A DNA stretch of 26,295 nucleotides from Chitinophagaceae bacterium (GCA_947468255.1 CANIMM010000011.1:1-26295); one strand, 5' to 3'; positions 7,064-15,242 are shown, numbered from the stretch's first letter. Notes: generated by a model not told the origin, from the letters alone. Numbers and translations are program-made.

Positions 7064-8359
7064 ATGGAAATTTTAATTTTACTGCTGCTTATCTTTTTAA
7101 ATTCTTTGTTTGTAATGAGCGAAATTGCATTGGTAAGTGCAAGAAAAGGAAGGCTGGAAAGCATGGGCAACAAAGGTGACCTAAAAGCAAAAGCAGCTTT
7201 ACACCTTACAGAAAATCCCGACAAATTTTTATCGACTGCCCAAATTGGCATTACGCTGATCTCCATTTTAACAGGGGTATACTCGGGAGAAAAGTTCAGC
7301 ACTTATCTGAAGCCTTTTCTTGAACAAATAAATTTTTTGCAACCCTATGCCGGCACCTTATCTACCGTTTTAATTGTAATATTAGTCACCTTTTTATCCA
7401 TTATTTTTGGAGAATTGGTTCCCAAGCGACTTGGATTATTAAGAGCTGAAAAAATTGCCCGAGTGGTAGCAGGGCCTATGAATTTTTTATCATCGGTTGC
7501 ATATCCGATTGTTTGGTTGCTAAATAATATTACCAAAATTATTTTCAAACTTTTCAATGTCAAAGCCTCCTCCGACAATGCAGTTACTGAAGAAGAAATC
7601 AAAGCCATGATTTCCGAAGGCAGTGAACATGGTACAATAGAAGAGGAGGAAAAAGATATCATAGAAAGGGTTTTCCATTTAGGGGATAGAAATATCACCT
7701 CCCTTATGACCCACAGAACTGAAATAGTTTGGTTTGACATAGTAGACACCGTTCAAACCATCACCGAACAACATGATCAAATCAACTATTCTACCTATCC
7801 GGTATGTGATAAAACGGTGGACGACATTAAGGGAATTATCTATATCAAAGATTTATTGAAAGCGCCTAGTGGTACGTCTTTAAAGGATCTTGCCAAACCA
7901 GCCCTCTTTGTTCCAGAAAACAACAGCGCTTACCAAGTGCTGGAAAAAATAAAGCAAACCAAAATTCATAGCTGTTTTATTGTAAATGAATATGGCACGC
8001 TAGAAGGTATGCTTACGCTCAATGACATCCTAGAAGCTATTGTAGGAGATGTGCCTCAAACAGGCCAGGAGGAATACGAAATTGTTAAACGCAATGATGG
8101 AAGCTATTTGGTGGATGCTCAAATTACTTTCTATGATTTTTTAAGCCGCTTTGAAAAAACAGAATGGATGAATGAAGGTGAGCATGAATTTGATACCATT
8201 GCAGGTTTTGTGCTGCACGAATTGGAACGAATTCCTGTTACCGGTGAAACATTTGAATGGCGAGGATTTGAATTTGAGATTGTAGATATGGACGGTCAAC
8301 GAATCGACAAATTAATTGTAAAGATCTCCGAAGAATTAAAGGACAATATGGAGGAATAA
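7064..8359 (+). CDS. DUF21/CBS/CorC-HlyC membrane protein (hemolysin-family, CNNM-like)
   Basis: A 431-residue protein of the TlyC/YtfL/CNNM family. Residues about 1-190 form a DUF21 (CNNM) membrane domain with GEKFSTYLKP and IIFGELVPKRLG motifs. Residues about 205-330 hold a CBS pair, including SLMTHRTEIVWFD and YGTLEGMLTLNDILEAIVGD. Residues about 345-425 form the CorC_HlyC domain, with DGSYLVDAQI and TIAGFVLHELERIP. Despite the historic name 'hemolysin', members are mostly thought to act in magnesium or cobalt efflux or ion homeostasis. The preceding gene ends 75 nt upstream. A hairpin terminator follows directly. Start chosen at the Met preceding the first helix. Confidence 0.92.
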   Translation: MEILILLLLIFLNSLFVMSEIALVSARKGRLESMGNKGDLKAKAALHLTENPDKFLSTAQIGITLISILTGVYSGEKFSTYLKPFLEQINFLQPYAGTLSTVLIVILVTFLSIIFGELVPKRLGLLRAEKIARVVAGPMNFLSSVAYPIVWLLNNITKIIFKLFNVKASSDNAVTEEEIKAMISEGSEHGTIEEEEKDIIERVFHLGDRNITSLMTHRTEIVWFDIVDTVQTITEQHDQINYSTYPVCDKTVDDIKGIIYIKDLLKAPSGTSLKDLAKPALFVPENNSAYQVLEKIKQTKIHSCFIVNEYGTLEGMLTLNDILEAIVGDVPQTGQEEYEIVKRNDGSYLVDAQITFYDFLSRFEKTEWMNEGEHEFDTIAGFVLHELERIPVTGETFEWRGFEFEIVDMDGQRIDKLIVKISEELKDNMEE

Positions 8360-8377
8360 TATCTACCCATTTAAAAA

Positions 8378-8408
8378 AAATAAGTGGAGATTATCACTCC
8401 AATTATTT
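8378..8408. terminator. Bidirectional intrinsic terminator between convergent genes
   Basis: Arms AAATAAGTGGAG (8378-8389) and CTCCAATTATTT (8397-8408) pair at 11 of 12 positions around a 7-nt loop, with A-rich DNA on both sides. It sits between the converging CorC-like gene and the DUF6702-like gene, overlapping the stop codon of the latter. Confidence 0.75.
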
Positions 8409-8907
8409 AAAAAGAAAAGCTCACCTTTTCATTGGGATTATCCAGTCTGCTACTTTTGCGGGCTCCGTTAACCATTATGTGAATAATACCCATTTGCTGA
8501 GGATTATCTTCGTACAGAATATTATTTATCAATTCTACACTTTCCACCTTTGCGATATTTTTTGCTTCAAAATAACAAATGACCCCTTCCTCCTGCAGCT
8601 CAAATCCCAAAAATTGCAATGTCGCTTTTTTACCATCCGTTGAAATAGATAAATGCTTTTGAATATAATCGTTGACCAGTCGATTCATTTCAGTTTTTAA
8701 CTTTGCATCTTGCAGATCAATTTTTGTAAGATGTTTTTTTCGCAATGATTTTTCAAAATCATCGACAAAAACTTTACAACTAATTTCCAATGTCTTATTT
8801 ACAGCATTGTGCTCAATTTCGGTAACACTCACAAAAATTGGATGAGGATTGACCCCGAAATTGGTTAAAGCAAAAGCAAGTAACCATTTATAAAGTATTA
8901 ATGCCAT
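8407..8907 (-). CDS. DUF6702-family protein, putatively secreted
   Basis: A 166-residue protein that I recognise as resembling the Bacteroidota DUF6702 family. Residues 1-22 are hydrophobic and may be a signal peptide or anchor, followed by the family-like start HPIFVSVTEIEHNAVNKTLEISCKVF. The middle part has KVFVDDFEKSLRK and a stretch ending FLGFELQEEGVICYFEAKNI, suggesting an all-beta domain. No catalytic residues are evident. Its gene is divergent from a HupE/UreJ-like transporter gene that precedes a secreted M1 peptidase gene; I recall the three together in other Bacteroidota, but this is not checked. The role is unknown; a periplasmic partner of the transporter is one possibility. Confidence 0.7.
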   Translation of the reverse strand: MALILYKWLLAFALTNFGVNPHPIFVSVTEIEHNAVNKTLEISCKVFVDDFEKSLRKKHLTKIDLQDAKLKTEMNRLVNDYIQKHLSISTDGKKATLQFLGFELQEEGVICYFEAKNIAKVESVELINNILYEDNPQQMGIIHIMVNGARKSSRLDNPNEKVSFSF

Positions 8908-8957
8908 TTAAACAAAGAATTAGCGGTTTCCCTTCTGATGAAGGATATTTGAAAAAA

Positions 8958-8965
8958 CAAAATTA
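8958..8965 (-). promoter_or_regulatory. -7 box TAATTTTG before the DUF6702-like gene
   Basis: On the minus strand TAATTTTG matches TAnnTTTG and lies about 50 nt before the ATG at 8907. No TTG is at the usual -33 distance, so confidence is limited. Confidence 0.4.
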
Positions 8966-8990
8966 ACAACAAACTGCCAACTAATTATCC

Positions 8991-9569
8991 ATGAGTGATT
9001 TTGTATTCTATTTTAAAACTGGCTGGAGCCATATCATTAGCTGGGATGCCCTTGATCACCTGTTGTTTATCATTGCGTTAACCGCCATTTATTTAATAGC
9101 CAACTGGAAAAATGTGCTCGTTTTAGTCACTGCCTTTACCATCGGACATTCACTTACATTGGCTTTGAGCGTGTACGACATATTACGATTTAATGAAAAA
9201 TGGGTGGAATTTCTCATTCCCTGTACCATCATCATTACGGGAATAGTCAACTTTTTACCCCAAAAAATAAAGGTATCGCCATTTAAGACCAACTACTTGT
9301 TGGCACTTTTGTTTGGATTGATACACGGAATGGGGTTTGCCAATACCATTCGTTTTATGTTGGCAAAAAATCAAAATATTGCCATTCCGCTGATAAGTTT
9401 TAATTTTGGATTAGAGGCGGGACAGATCGCCGTAGTATCTTTGGTTTTATTGACTTGCTATTGCTGGGTTAATAAAATAGGGCTCAATAGACAATGGTGG
9501 ATAGCTGCGTTATCGGGATTTGCTATTATCATTGCACTTACAATGGCTGCAGAAAGATGGCCGCTTTAA
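8991..9569 (+). CDS. HupE/UreJ-family membrane transporter
   Basis: A 192-residue membrane protein with about six helices. Family-typical metal-site motifs are all present: WDALDHLLFIIAL near residues 18-30, TAFTIGHSLTLALS near 48-61, FGLIHGMGFANT near 108-119, and SFNFGLEAGQIAV near 136-148. HupE and UreJ proteins are secondary transporters associated with nickel or cobalt supply to hydrogenase and urease; neither enzyme is encoded in this window. The metal transported is therefore open. The downstream gene encodes a zinc-dependent M1 peptidase, and the divergent gene encodes a DUF6702-like protein. The gap to the peptidase gene is 93 nt without a recognisable promoter, so co-transcription is possible. 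Confidence 0.85.
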   Translation: MSDFVFYFKTGWSHIISWDALDHLLFIIALTAIYLIANWKNVLVLVTAFTIGHSLTLALSVYDILRFNEKWVEFLIPCTIIITGIVNFLPQKIKVSPFKTNYLLALLFGLIHGMGFANTIRFMLAKNQNIAIPLISFNFGLEAGQIAVVSLVLLTCYCWVNKIGLNRQWWIAALSGFAIIIALTMAAERWPL

Positions 9570-9662
9570 ATTAGGCATTACCTTGAAAAATTGTATTCTC
9601 CCAATACTTCAGATCAAGCAAAAATGATTTAGCCAATATTTTAAAATAAAAATTATACAACA

Positions 9663-12056
9663 ATGAAAAATACAATTTTACTTTTCTTGTTATTTGCCAT
9701 TTCCTTTTGTAGCTATGCACAGGATATTAAAAATAACCCAAGCAGTAACCATGGTAATCGTTTTGAACAATTGGGTACCATTCTTCCTACACCCAACGAA
9801 TACAGAACTGCAAGTGGTGCTCCTGGACCTAAATATTGGCAACAGCGTTGCGACTATGATATTGTTTGCGAACTGGATGAGCCCAATCGTAAATTAAATG
9901 GAAAGGAAACCATCACCTATTTCAATAACTCGCCTGATCCACTCTCCTATTTGTGGATACAATTGGATGAAAACCAGCATAACACCAAAAAAAATGCTGG
10001 ATACCCAATTAGCAATGAGCTATCCAAAAGCTTAACCGAAGAAGATATTAACCGCCTAAGTGGTAAAACTGAAAAGGAGTATGGAGATAATATTCTAAAA
10101 GTTACAGATGCTGCAGGAAAGCCACTAGTGTATACCGTCAATAAAACCATGATGCGTATTGATTTACCTGCTACCTTAAAGCCTGGCCAGCAATTTATAA
10201 TGAAAATTGAATGGAACTACTATATCGCTGATCGGATGAAATATAATGGGCGTGGAGGATATGAATATTTTCCAGAAGATGGGAATGACCTTTATACGAT
10301 GTCCCAATGGTATCCCCGCCTTTGTGTGTACAGTGATTTTCAGGGCTGGCAAAATCATCAATTTGCAGGAAGCGGAGAATTTGCTTTAACCTTTGGTAAT
10401 TTCAAAGTGGCGATGACTGTTCCTGCTGATCATGTGGTGTTAGCAACAGGAGAAGGACAAAATTACCAGCAAGTGCTATCTCCAGCTCAATTTGCCCGCT
10501 GGCAGAAAGCGCAAACATCAACAGAGGTAATAGAAATTGTAACCTTGGCAGAAGCCACCGCCAGAGAAAAACAAAAATCAACCGAAAAGAAAACATGGGT
10601 ATTTAAGGCTGAAATGGTACGTGATTTTGCCTGGGGCAGCAGCCGTAAATTTATCTGGGATGCGATGCCAGTAAAAGTAGAGGGCAAAAAAGTAATGTGC
10701 ATGAGCGGTTACGGAAAGGAAGCCTATAATCTCTACCGGAAATTTAGCACCAAAGTAGTGGCACATACTATTCAAACTTATTCAAAATTTACAATTCCTT
10801 ATCCCTACCCAGTAGCTCAAAGTATCGAAGCAGCTAACGGTATGGAGTACCCTATGATTTGCTTTAACTATGGCAGATGCGAAAAAGACGGCACCTACAG
10901 CGAAGCTACCAAAAATGGTATGCTCGGAGTGGTGATACACGAAGTGGGGCACAACTTTTTTCCTATGATCATCAACAGTGATGAAAGACAATGGACCTGG
11001 ATGGACGAAGGACTGAATTCATTTTGCGAGTACCTGACAGAGGAACTTTGGGATAATAAATTCCCTGTTTCAAAAGGTGCTGCATACAAAATAGTGGATT
11101 ACATGAAATTGCCCAAAGACCAGCTGGAACCAATTATGACCAACAGTGAAAATATTATTCAATTTGGTCCAAATGCATACACCAAACCTTCCACCGGATT
11201 AAATATATTAAGAGAAACTATTGTTGGAAGGGATCTATTTGATTATGCTTTTAAAGAATATGCAAGGCGCTGGGCATTTAAACATCCTACCCCTGCTGAT
11301 TTGTTTAGAACGATGGAAGATGCCAGTGGTGAGGATCTTGATTGGTTTTGGAGAGGCTGGTTTTACGGAATCGAACCCTGCGACATTTCCTTGGACAGTG
11401 TTAAATGGGCTAATCTTAGCCTTGATAATACTTCAGAAAGAACTGCGATGGGCAGAGGCCGCCGCAGTATTTCAAACGCAAGGTCGGTTGCAAAACCCAT
11501 GCTCAATCCATTTGACGATATTTCAAAAATCAGAAATCGGGAAGACAAGAAAATAACTTTTGCCACAGATGCAGATAGCAGCTTAAGGGATTTTTACTGG
11601 AAGTACGACAGGAACCTAGTGGAAGTAGATAATAGCCCTATAGAAGCTACTCCTTTGCCAGCTCCCACTATTGATACCCTTACCAATGAGCAGAAAATTT
11701 CAATGGCTGGAAATAAAAACATGTACGAACTTTCTTTCAGCAACAAAGGTGGCCTAGTAATGCCCATTATCATCGAATGGACTTATCTGGATGGCAGCAA
11801 AGAAATAGACAGAATCCCCGTGCAAATCTGGAGAAAAGATGAAAACAACGTAACAAAAACATTTCTAAAAGATAAAGAAGTTGCCTCCATCAAACTGGAT
11901 CCATTCAGAGAAACAGCAGATATCAACGATAGCAATAATAATTGGCCAGCAAGTTCTACCCCCAGTAAATTTAAATTATTTAAGTCTGGTCAGGGCTTCA
12001 GTAGAGGTGCTGCATCCGGTAGCGTAAACCCAATGCAAAAAGAAATTAAAAAATAA
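9663..12056 (+). CDS. Secreted M1-family zinc metallopeptidase
   Basis: A 797-residue protein with a clear signal peptide, MKNTILLFLLFAISFCSYAQ. The gluzincin zinc site is HEVGH (His426, Glu427, His430) followed by Glu449 in WMDEGLNSF, the classic HExxH-x18-E pattern. Upstream, NGMEYP (residues 392-397) stands where M1 aminopeptidases carry the substrate-binding GAMEN motif. The N-terminal beta domain (about residues 60-330) and C-terminal part are family-like in size. No T9SS sorting domain is seen at the C-terminus, so the enzyme is likely periplasmic or exported without one. Predicted activity is removal of N-terminal residues from peptides. A strong terminator follows. Confidence 0.9.
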   Translation: MKNTILLFLLFAISFCSYAQDIKNNPSSNHGNRFEQLGTILPTPNEYRTASGAPGPKYWQQRCDYDIVCELDEPNRKLNGKETITYFNNSPDPLSYLWIQLDENQHNTKKNAGYPISNELSKSLTEEDINRLSGKTEKEYGDNILKVTDAAGKPLVYTVNKTMMRIDLPATLKPGQQFIMKIEWNYYIADRMKYNGRGGYEYFPEDGNDLYTMSQWYPRLCVYSDFQGWQNHQFAGSGEFALTFGNFKVAMTVPADHVVLATGEGQNYQQVLSPAQFARWQKAQTSTEVIEIVTLAEATAREKQKSTEKKTWVFKAEMVRDFAWGSSRKFIWDAMPVKVEGKKVMCMSGYGKEAYNLYRKFSTKVVAHTIQTYSKFTIPYPYPVAQSIEAANGMEYPMICFNYGRCEKDGTYSEATKNGMLGVVIHEVGHNFFPMIINSDERQWTWMDEGLNSFCEYLTEELWDNKFPVSKGAAYKIVDYMKLPKDQLEPIMTNSENIIQFGPNAYTKPSTGLNILRETIVGRDLFDYAFKEYARRWAFKHPTPADLFRTMEDASGEDLDWFWRGWFYGIEPCDISLDSVKWANLSLDNTSERTAMGRGRRSISNARSVAKPMLNPFDDISKIRNREDKKITFATDADSSLRDFYWKYDRNLVEVDNSPIEATPLPAPTIDTLTNEQKISMAGNKNMYELSFSNKGGLVMPIIIEWTYLDGSKEIDRIPVQIWRKDENNVTKTFLKDKEVASIKLDPFRETADINDSNNNWPASSTPSKFKLFKSGQGFSRGAASGSVNPMQKEIKK

Positions 12057-12068
12057 ATGGCCCTATGT

Positions 12069-12106
12069 AAAAAAGATGACACCAGTAATATGGTGTCATC
12101 TTTTTT
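12069..12106. terminator. Strong bidirectional intrinsic terminator
   Basis: A perfect 10-bp stem, GATGACACCA (12075-12084) with TGGTGTCATC (12091-12100), loop GTAATA, is flanked by A6 and T6, so it terminates from both sides. It separates the M1 peptidase gene from the converging MORN-like gene. Confidence 0.93.
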
Positions 12107-12130
12107 ATTAAATTAAATTGACTTCTATAC

Positions 12131-12832
12131 TTATAAACCTGTCTTACCAACTCTTTCGAGCGATTGACGCTTCTTTTTACTATACTTTTTTTCGTAGTCT
12201 AATATTTCTTTTGTCTTCACTTTTTCTTTGGCGGGGGTTTCCACTTTCGGCCTCTCAGCTACAGCAGTAATTTTTTCAGGCTCCGTAACTAAGCTTCCGC
12301 GATCATATTTTTCAGTCTTGATAACCCCGCCCGCAGCATTATAATATTTCCATTCCCCATCTGGCACACTGTACTGTTGAGCCTTTACAATTTTGTAAGT
12401 CAAAATTTCATTATTCTCTTTTCCATACACTGGAATGGTATCAAAAGGGGCTTTGGGATTAAAACCTCGCCATCCTTCTTGCCTTTGCAATATGCCCAGA
12501 AAATTAAAATATTCTTGCCGGCCATCCTTACCGCCAAAAAGATAATTTTCAATGGCTAAAATATCACCCGAACTAGTATATCTTCTCCAAACCCCTGTTT
12601 TTTTATCATCCTTGTAAAGCCCCTCTTCATCATAGCCTGGCTCTCCCCTAATTTCACCTACAGTAGTCAACCATCTTCCCTGCTTCATGTCATTTTTATC
12701 CGTCGCATTCAGTGTGTCTCCCTGTACCGATAACGAATAATCCTTATACTGAGCTGATCCGCTAAATACAAAGAGGATTACCCCTATCCCAATTAAAATT
12801 AATTGACGTGCTTTCAGCAATGAATTTTTCAT
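12131..12832 (-). CDS. Secreted MORN/YwqK-like repeat protein
   Basis: A 233-residue protein with an N-terminal signal peptide of about 28 residues ending in FSGSAQ. The mature part has repeated 'G-W-Y-G' style units like those of MORN and YwqK proteins: KQGRWLTTVGEIRG, YKDDKKTGVWRRYTSSGDILAIENY, GKDGRQEYFNFLG and VPDGEWKYYNAAGGVIKTEKY. The C-terminus is lysine- and glutamate-rich and probably flexible. YwqK homologues are sometimes called antitoxins, but no toxin gene is adjacent, so that label is not used here. Likely location is the periplasm or outer surface. Function is unknown. Confidence 0.75.
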   Translation of the reverse strand: MKNSLLKARQLILIGIGVILFVFSGSAQYKDYSLSVQGDTLNATDKNDMKQGRWLTTVGEIRGEPGYDEEGLYKDDKKTGVWRRYTSSGDILAIENYLFGGKDGRQEYFNFLGILQRQEGWRGFNPKAPFDTIPVYGKENNEILTYKIVKAQQYSVPDGEWKYYNAAGGVIKTEKYDRGSLVTEPEKITAVAERPKVETPAKEKVKTKEILDYEKKYSKKKRQSLERVGKTGL

Positions 12833-12863
12833 ATGATTTTTTTTACTAAATGAAATACCTGCA

Positions 12864-12871
12864 CAAATTTA
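12864..12871 (-). promoter_or_regulatory. -7 box TAAATTTG before the MORN-like gene
   Basis: The minus strand reads TAAATTTG, matching TAnnTTTG, about 31 nt before the ATG at 12832. No TTG lies at the expected -33 distance. Confidence 0.45.
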
Positions 12872-13004
12872 CTTTTTCTTTTACAATCATTTTACTCAGT
12901 AGCTATTTTTAACAACTGCTGCTCAAATTAAGCCAACGACCCCAATAGATAGACCTAGCAGCATTCAAAAAAGAAAATAGGCGAAAAATTCATCCGGTAA
13001 ACAC

Positions 13005-13012
13005 TACCTTTG
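13005..13012 (+). promoter_or_regulatory. -7 box TACCTTTG before the peroxiredoxin gene
   Basis: TACCTTTG matches TAnnTTTG; transcription would start near 13017, giving a leader of about 49 nt ending in A-rich sequence before the ATG at 13066. No TTG is at the usual -33 distance. Confidence 0.5.
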
Positions 13013-13065
13013 CACTTCGTAATTCACTAGTAAACAATCTAATATTCATCAATAAAAATTAAATT

Positions 13066-13536
13066 ATGGCAATAGCAATTGGGCAAGCAGCCCCCGATTT
13101 TTCATTATTTGATAGTGAAAAAAACAAAGTAACCCTCAGTGAACTGAAGGGTAAAAATGTAGTGCTTTTATTTTTCCCACTTGCCTTTACAGGTGTTTGC
13201 ACCAAAGAGTTATGCAGTGTTAGAGATAATATCGCGGCTTACAATGATACCAATGCACAGGTATTGGGTATTTCAGTGGATTCTTTATTTGTATTGGATA
13301 AGTTCAAACAAGAGCAAAGTCTTAATTTTCCTTTGTTGAGCGATTTTAATAAGGAAGCGGCGAAGGCATTTGACGTTTTATATGAAGTATTCCCAGCTTT
13401 TGAAATGCAAGGTGTAAGCAAAAGAGCCGCTTTTGTAGTTGATAAAGAAGGTGTTGTGAAATATGCGGAAATTTGTGCCACTCCCGGCGATTTGCCTGAT
13501 TTTGCTGCTATTCAAAGCACTTTACAAAGTATTTAG
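13066..13536 (+). CDS. Peroxiredoxin (Bcp/AhpE-like)
   Basis: A 156-residue thioredoxin-fold peroxidase. The catalytic stretch FFPLAFTGVCTKELC places the peroxidatic Cys45 in the T-x-x-C setting and a second Cys50 five residues later, the spacing known for the resolving cysteine in Bcp/PrxQ-type enzymes. A third cysteine lies near the C-terminus in EICATPGDLP. It would reduce hydrogen peroxide or organic hydroperoxides in the cytoplasm using thiol donors. AhpE-type and Bcp-type are hard to separate by eye. The next ORF lies in the same frame after two stop codons and an intervening hairpin, so its transcription may depend partly on read-through from this gene. Confidence 0.92.
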   Translation: MAIAIGQAAPDFSLFDSEKNKVTLSELKGKNVVLLFFPLAFTGVCTKELCSVRDNIAAYNDTNAQVLGISVDSLFVLDKFKQEQSLNFPLLSDFNKEAAKAFDVLYEVFPAFEMQGVSKRAAFVVDKEGVVKYAEICATPGDLPDFAAIQSTLQSI

Positions 13537-13552
13537 TCCGTTTAATCATTCC

Positions 13553-13622
13553 ATTTCTTTGATAAAAGCAATCCACAAGTTGCCAACCTAATAGGCCTGG
13601 AGATTGCTTTTGTCAAAGAAAT
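13553..13622. repeat. Long 21-bp inverted repeat (hairpin) after the peroxiredoxin gene
   Basis: Arms at 13553-13573 (core TTTCTTTGATAAAAGCAATC) and 13602-13622 (core GATTGCTTTTGTCAAAGAAA) match at 20 of 21 positions; the single difference would be a U-G wobble in RNA. The loop is 28 nt. There is no uridine run after the second arm, so it is not a textbook intrinsic terminator. It ends 16 nt before the CTG start of the next gene. It could be a terminator or attenuator, an mRNA-protecting 3' structure, or a small palindromic element. Confidence 0.8.
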
Positions 13623-13638
13623 CATTACTTTTACATTA

Positions 13639-13980
13639 CTGAAAAAGCTATTTACCATATTAAGCTTCTTTATTGGGGTCTGTTTTACGTCTTTTGCGCA
13701 AAACAAAGCTGCTAATGCTGGGGATGCGGCTGCAAAAATGATTAAGTTTTTTCCCAATCCCGCATCTTCGAATATCAATTTCGAACTTCAGCGAGGGTAT
13801 GATCAATCCTATAAGCTACTGCTATTTAATTTCATGGGAAAGGAAATGGAGGAGCTAACCCCCTCTGCCCAGGTTATCAATCTTTCGTTGAATAATTTTT
13901 ATCGTGGAATTTATATATTTCAACTACGCGATAAGACCGGAAAAATAATCGAATCTGGCAGATTCCAAGTAGTAAAATAA
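13639..13980 (+). CDS. Small secreted protein: signal peptide plus T9SS type A sorting domain, CTG start
   Basis: Reading from CTG at 13639 gives 113 residues: a convincing signal peptide (M)KKLFTILSFFIGVCFTSFAQ, a short Ala/Asn/Gly linker, then an approximately 75-residue T9SS type A sorting domain with FFPNPASSNINFEL, LLLFNFMGKEMEEL and NNFYRGIYIFQLRDKTGKIIESGRF. Little passenger domain remains. The first ATG in frame, at 13738, would delete the signal peptide and is rejected as the true start. CTG in place of ATG requires only one base difference; it may be a genuine rare start or a sequence error. The protein should be exported and then recognised by the T9SS. Function is unknown. Confidence 0.75.
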   Translation: MKKLFTILSFFIGVCFTSFAQNKAANAGDAAAKMIKFFPNPASSNINFELQRGYDQSYKLLLFNFMGKEMEELTPSAQVINLSLNNFYRGIYIFQLRDKTGKIIESGRFQVVK

Positions 13981-14056
13981 CCCGCCTCAAATTGTATCTC
14001 CCTTTCTATTAATGACCACCATTGACTTGCAAAAGCTGTCCTTTTTCGATTCGAAA

Positions 14057-15238
14057 TTACAATACCTGCACAATCAAAAACTTCAAATAATGCGTATTTT
14101 CCTGATCCCTGATGATAGGATGGTCAGCAGATTGACTATTAAAAACCACCTGACGGATTTTTCGTTTGGCATCCTTGGCCGCCATTGAAATGATATCCAA
14201 AAACAACTCTGGTTTTACTAGATTGGTACAACTAGAAGTTACCAAAAAACCACCCGGCTTCACTAGTTTAATTCCTCTGAGATTAATTTCCTTATAGCCT
14301 GCTACTGCTTTGTCAATACTACTTCTGCTTTTAGTAAATGAAGGCGGGTCAAGCATCACCACATCCCACTGTTTGCCTTCTTTCGTCCATTCCTTAAGCA
14401 CATCAAATGCATTAACACATTCAAATCTACAAATGCTTTCTACTTTATTGAGGAGGGCATTTTTATTGCACATATCAATCGCAGTTTGAGAGATATCAAT
14501 ACCAGTAACTGATTTGGCGCCATATACGGCAGCGCTGATTTCAAAGGACCCTGTATAACAAAATGCCCCTAGCACATCTGCCCCCTTCACGATATGCTGT
14601 ATCGCCTTTCGGTTGTCTTGTTGATCTAAAAAGTAACCCGTCTTTTGACCATTGGCAATATCCACATGAAATTGGATGCCATTTTCATGTATGATAATAT
14701 TGGTATCAAATGCTTCAGAAAGAAATCCCTTGTGTTGCTCCATTCCCTCCAATTCTCTTACAGGCACATCATTTCGCTCGTAAATCCCTTTGGGGGAAAA
14801 GATTTTTTCTAGCGCCTTTACAATGGAAGGCTTCCAGATATCCATGCCCAGCGCCAAGGTTTGTATTACAAAATAGTCGTTGAATTTATCGATGATCAAT
14901 TGGGGTAACTCATCGGCTTCGCCAAAAATTAAGCGGCAATTTTCAACATACCCCAATTTTTGGCGATAGGCCCAGGCTTGCTCAATCGTTTCATAAAAAA
15001 ATGCATCGTTGATTTCCCTGTTTTTATCCCGGGTCAGTAAGCGGACCATTATTTGTGACTGGGGATTGACATATCCCTTCCCTATAAATTTTTTATCATG
15101 GGTAAATACATTCACGATTTCGCCCGCTTTTGCAGCTGCATCCAGTGCCTTGCCTCTATTGACCTCATTAGCAAAAATCCAGGGATGCCCAGCTTCTACC
15201 CTGCTGCTGATATTTTTATTAAGAAAAAGACTTTTCAT
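14057..15238 (-). CDS. rlmI: 23S rRNA cytosine methyltransferase, RlmI family
   Basis: A 393-residue protein. Residues about 1-75 form a PUA RNA-binding domain, with HPWIFANEVNRG near the start as in RlmI. A Rossmann methyltransferase domain follows with DVLGAFCYTGSFEISAA (SAM loop), VTGIDISQTAIDMC, MLDPPSF (motif IV) and TSSCTN, whose cysteine corresponds to the likely catalytic cysteine of m5C methyltransferases. E. coli RlmI methylates C1962 of 23S rRNA; the same job is the best guess here, although paralogues with other targets exist. The start at 15238 is supported by the PUA domain beginning at once and by a -7 promoter box only 4 nt upstream. Confidence 0.88.
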   Translation of the reverse strand: MKSLFLNKNISSRVEAGHPWIFANEVNRGKALDAAAKAGEIVNVFTHDKKFIGKGYVNPQSQIMVRLLTRDKNREINDAFFYETIEQAWAYRQKLGYVENCRLIFGEADELPQLIIDKFNDYFVIQTLALGMDIWKPSIVKALEKIFSPKGIYERNDVPVRELEGMEQHKGFLSEAFDTNIIIHENGIQFHVDIANGQKTGYFLDQQDNRKAIQHIVKGADVLGAFCYTGSFEISAAVYGAKSVTGIDISQTAIDMCNKNALLNKVESICRFECVNAFDVLKEWTKEGKQWDVVMLDPPSFTKSRSSIDKAVAGYKEINLRGIKLVKPGGFLVTSSCTNLVKPELFLDIISMAAKDAKRKIRQVVFNSQSADHPIIRDQENTHYLKFLIVQVL

Positions 15239-15242
15239 CCCA

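Noticed and set aside
7064..8359. Haemolysin toxin
   Set aside because: The DUF21-CBS-CorC architecture points to an ion-homeostasis membrane protein; the name hemolysin is historical.
12131..12832. Antitoxin of a toxin-antitoxin pair (YwqK-type label)
   Set aside because: The protein has an export signal and no toxin-like partner is adjacent; the antitoxin label in this family is by inheritance only.
13542..13778. 78-codon minus-strand frame across the hairpin
   Set aside because: It covers the hairpin and the antisense of the signal peptide of the small T9SS protein, shows no motif, and has no promoter box.
13738..13980. T9SS small protein beginning at ATG 13738
   Set aside because: This start removes the signal peptide encoded just upstream; a T9SS substrate without it could not reach the periplasm.
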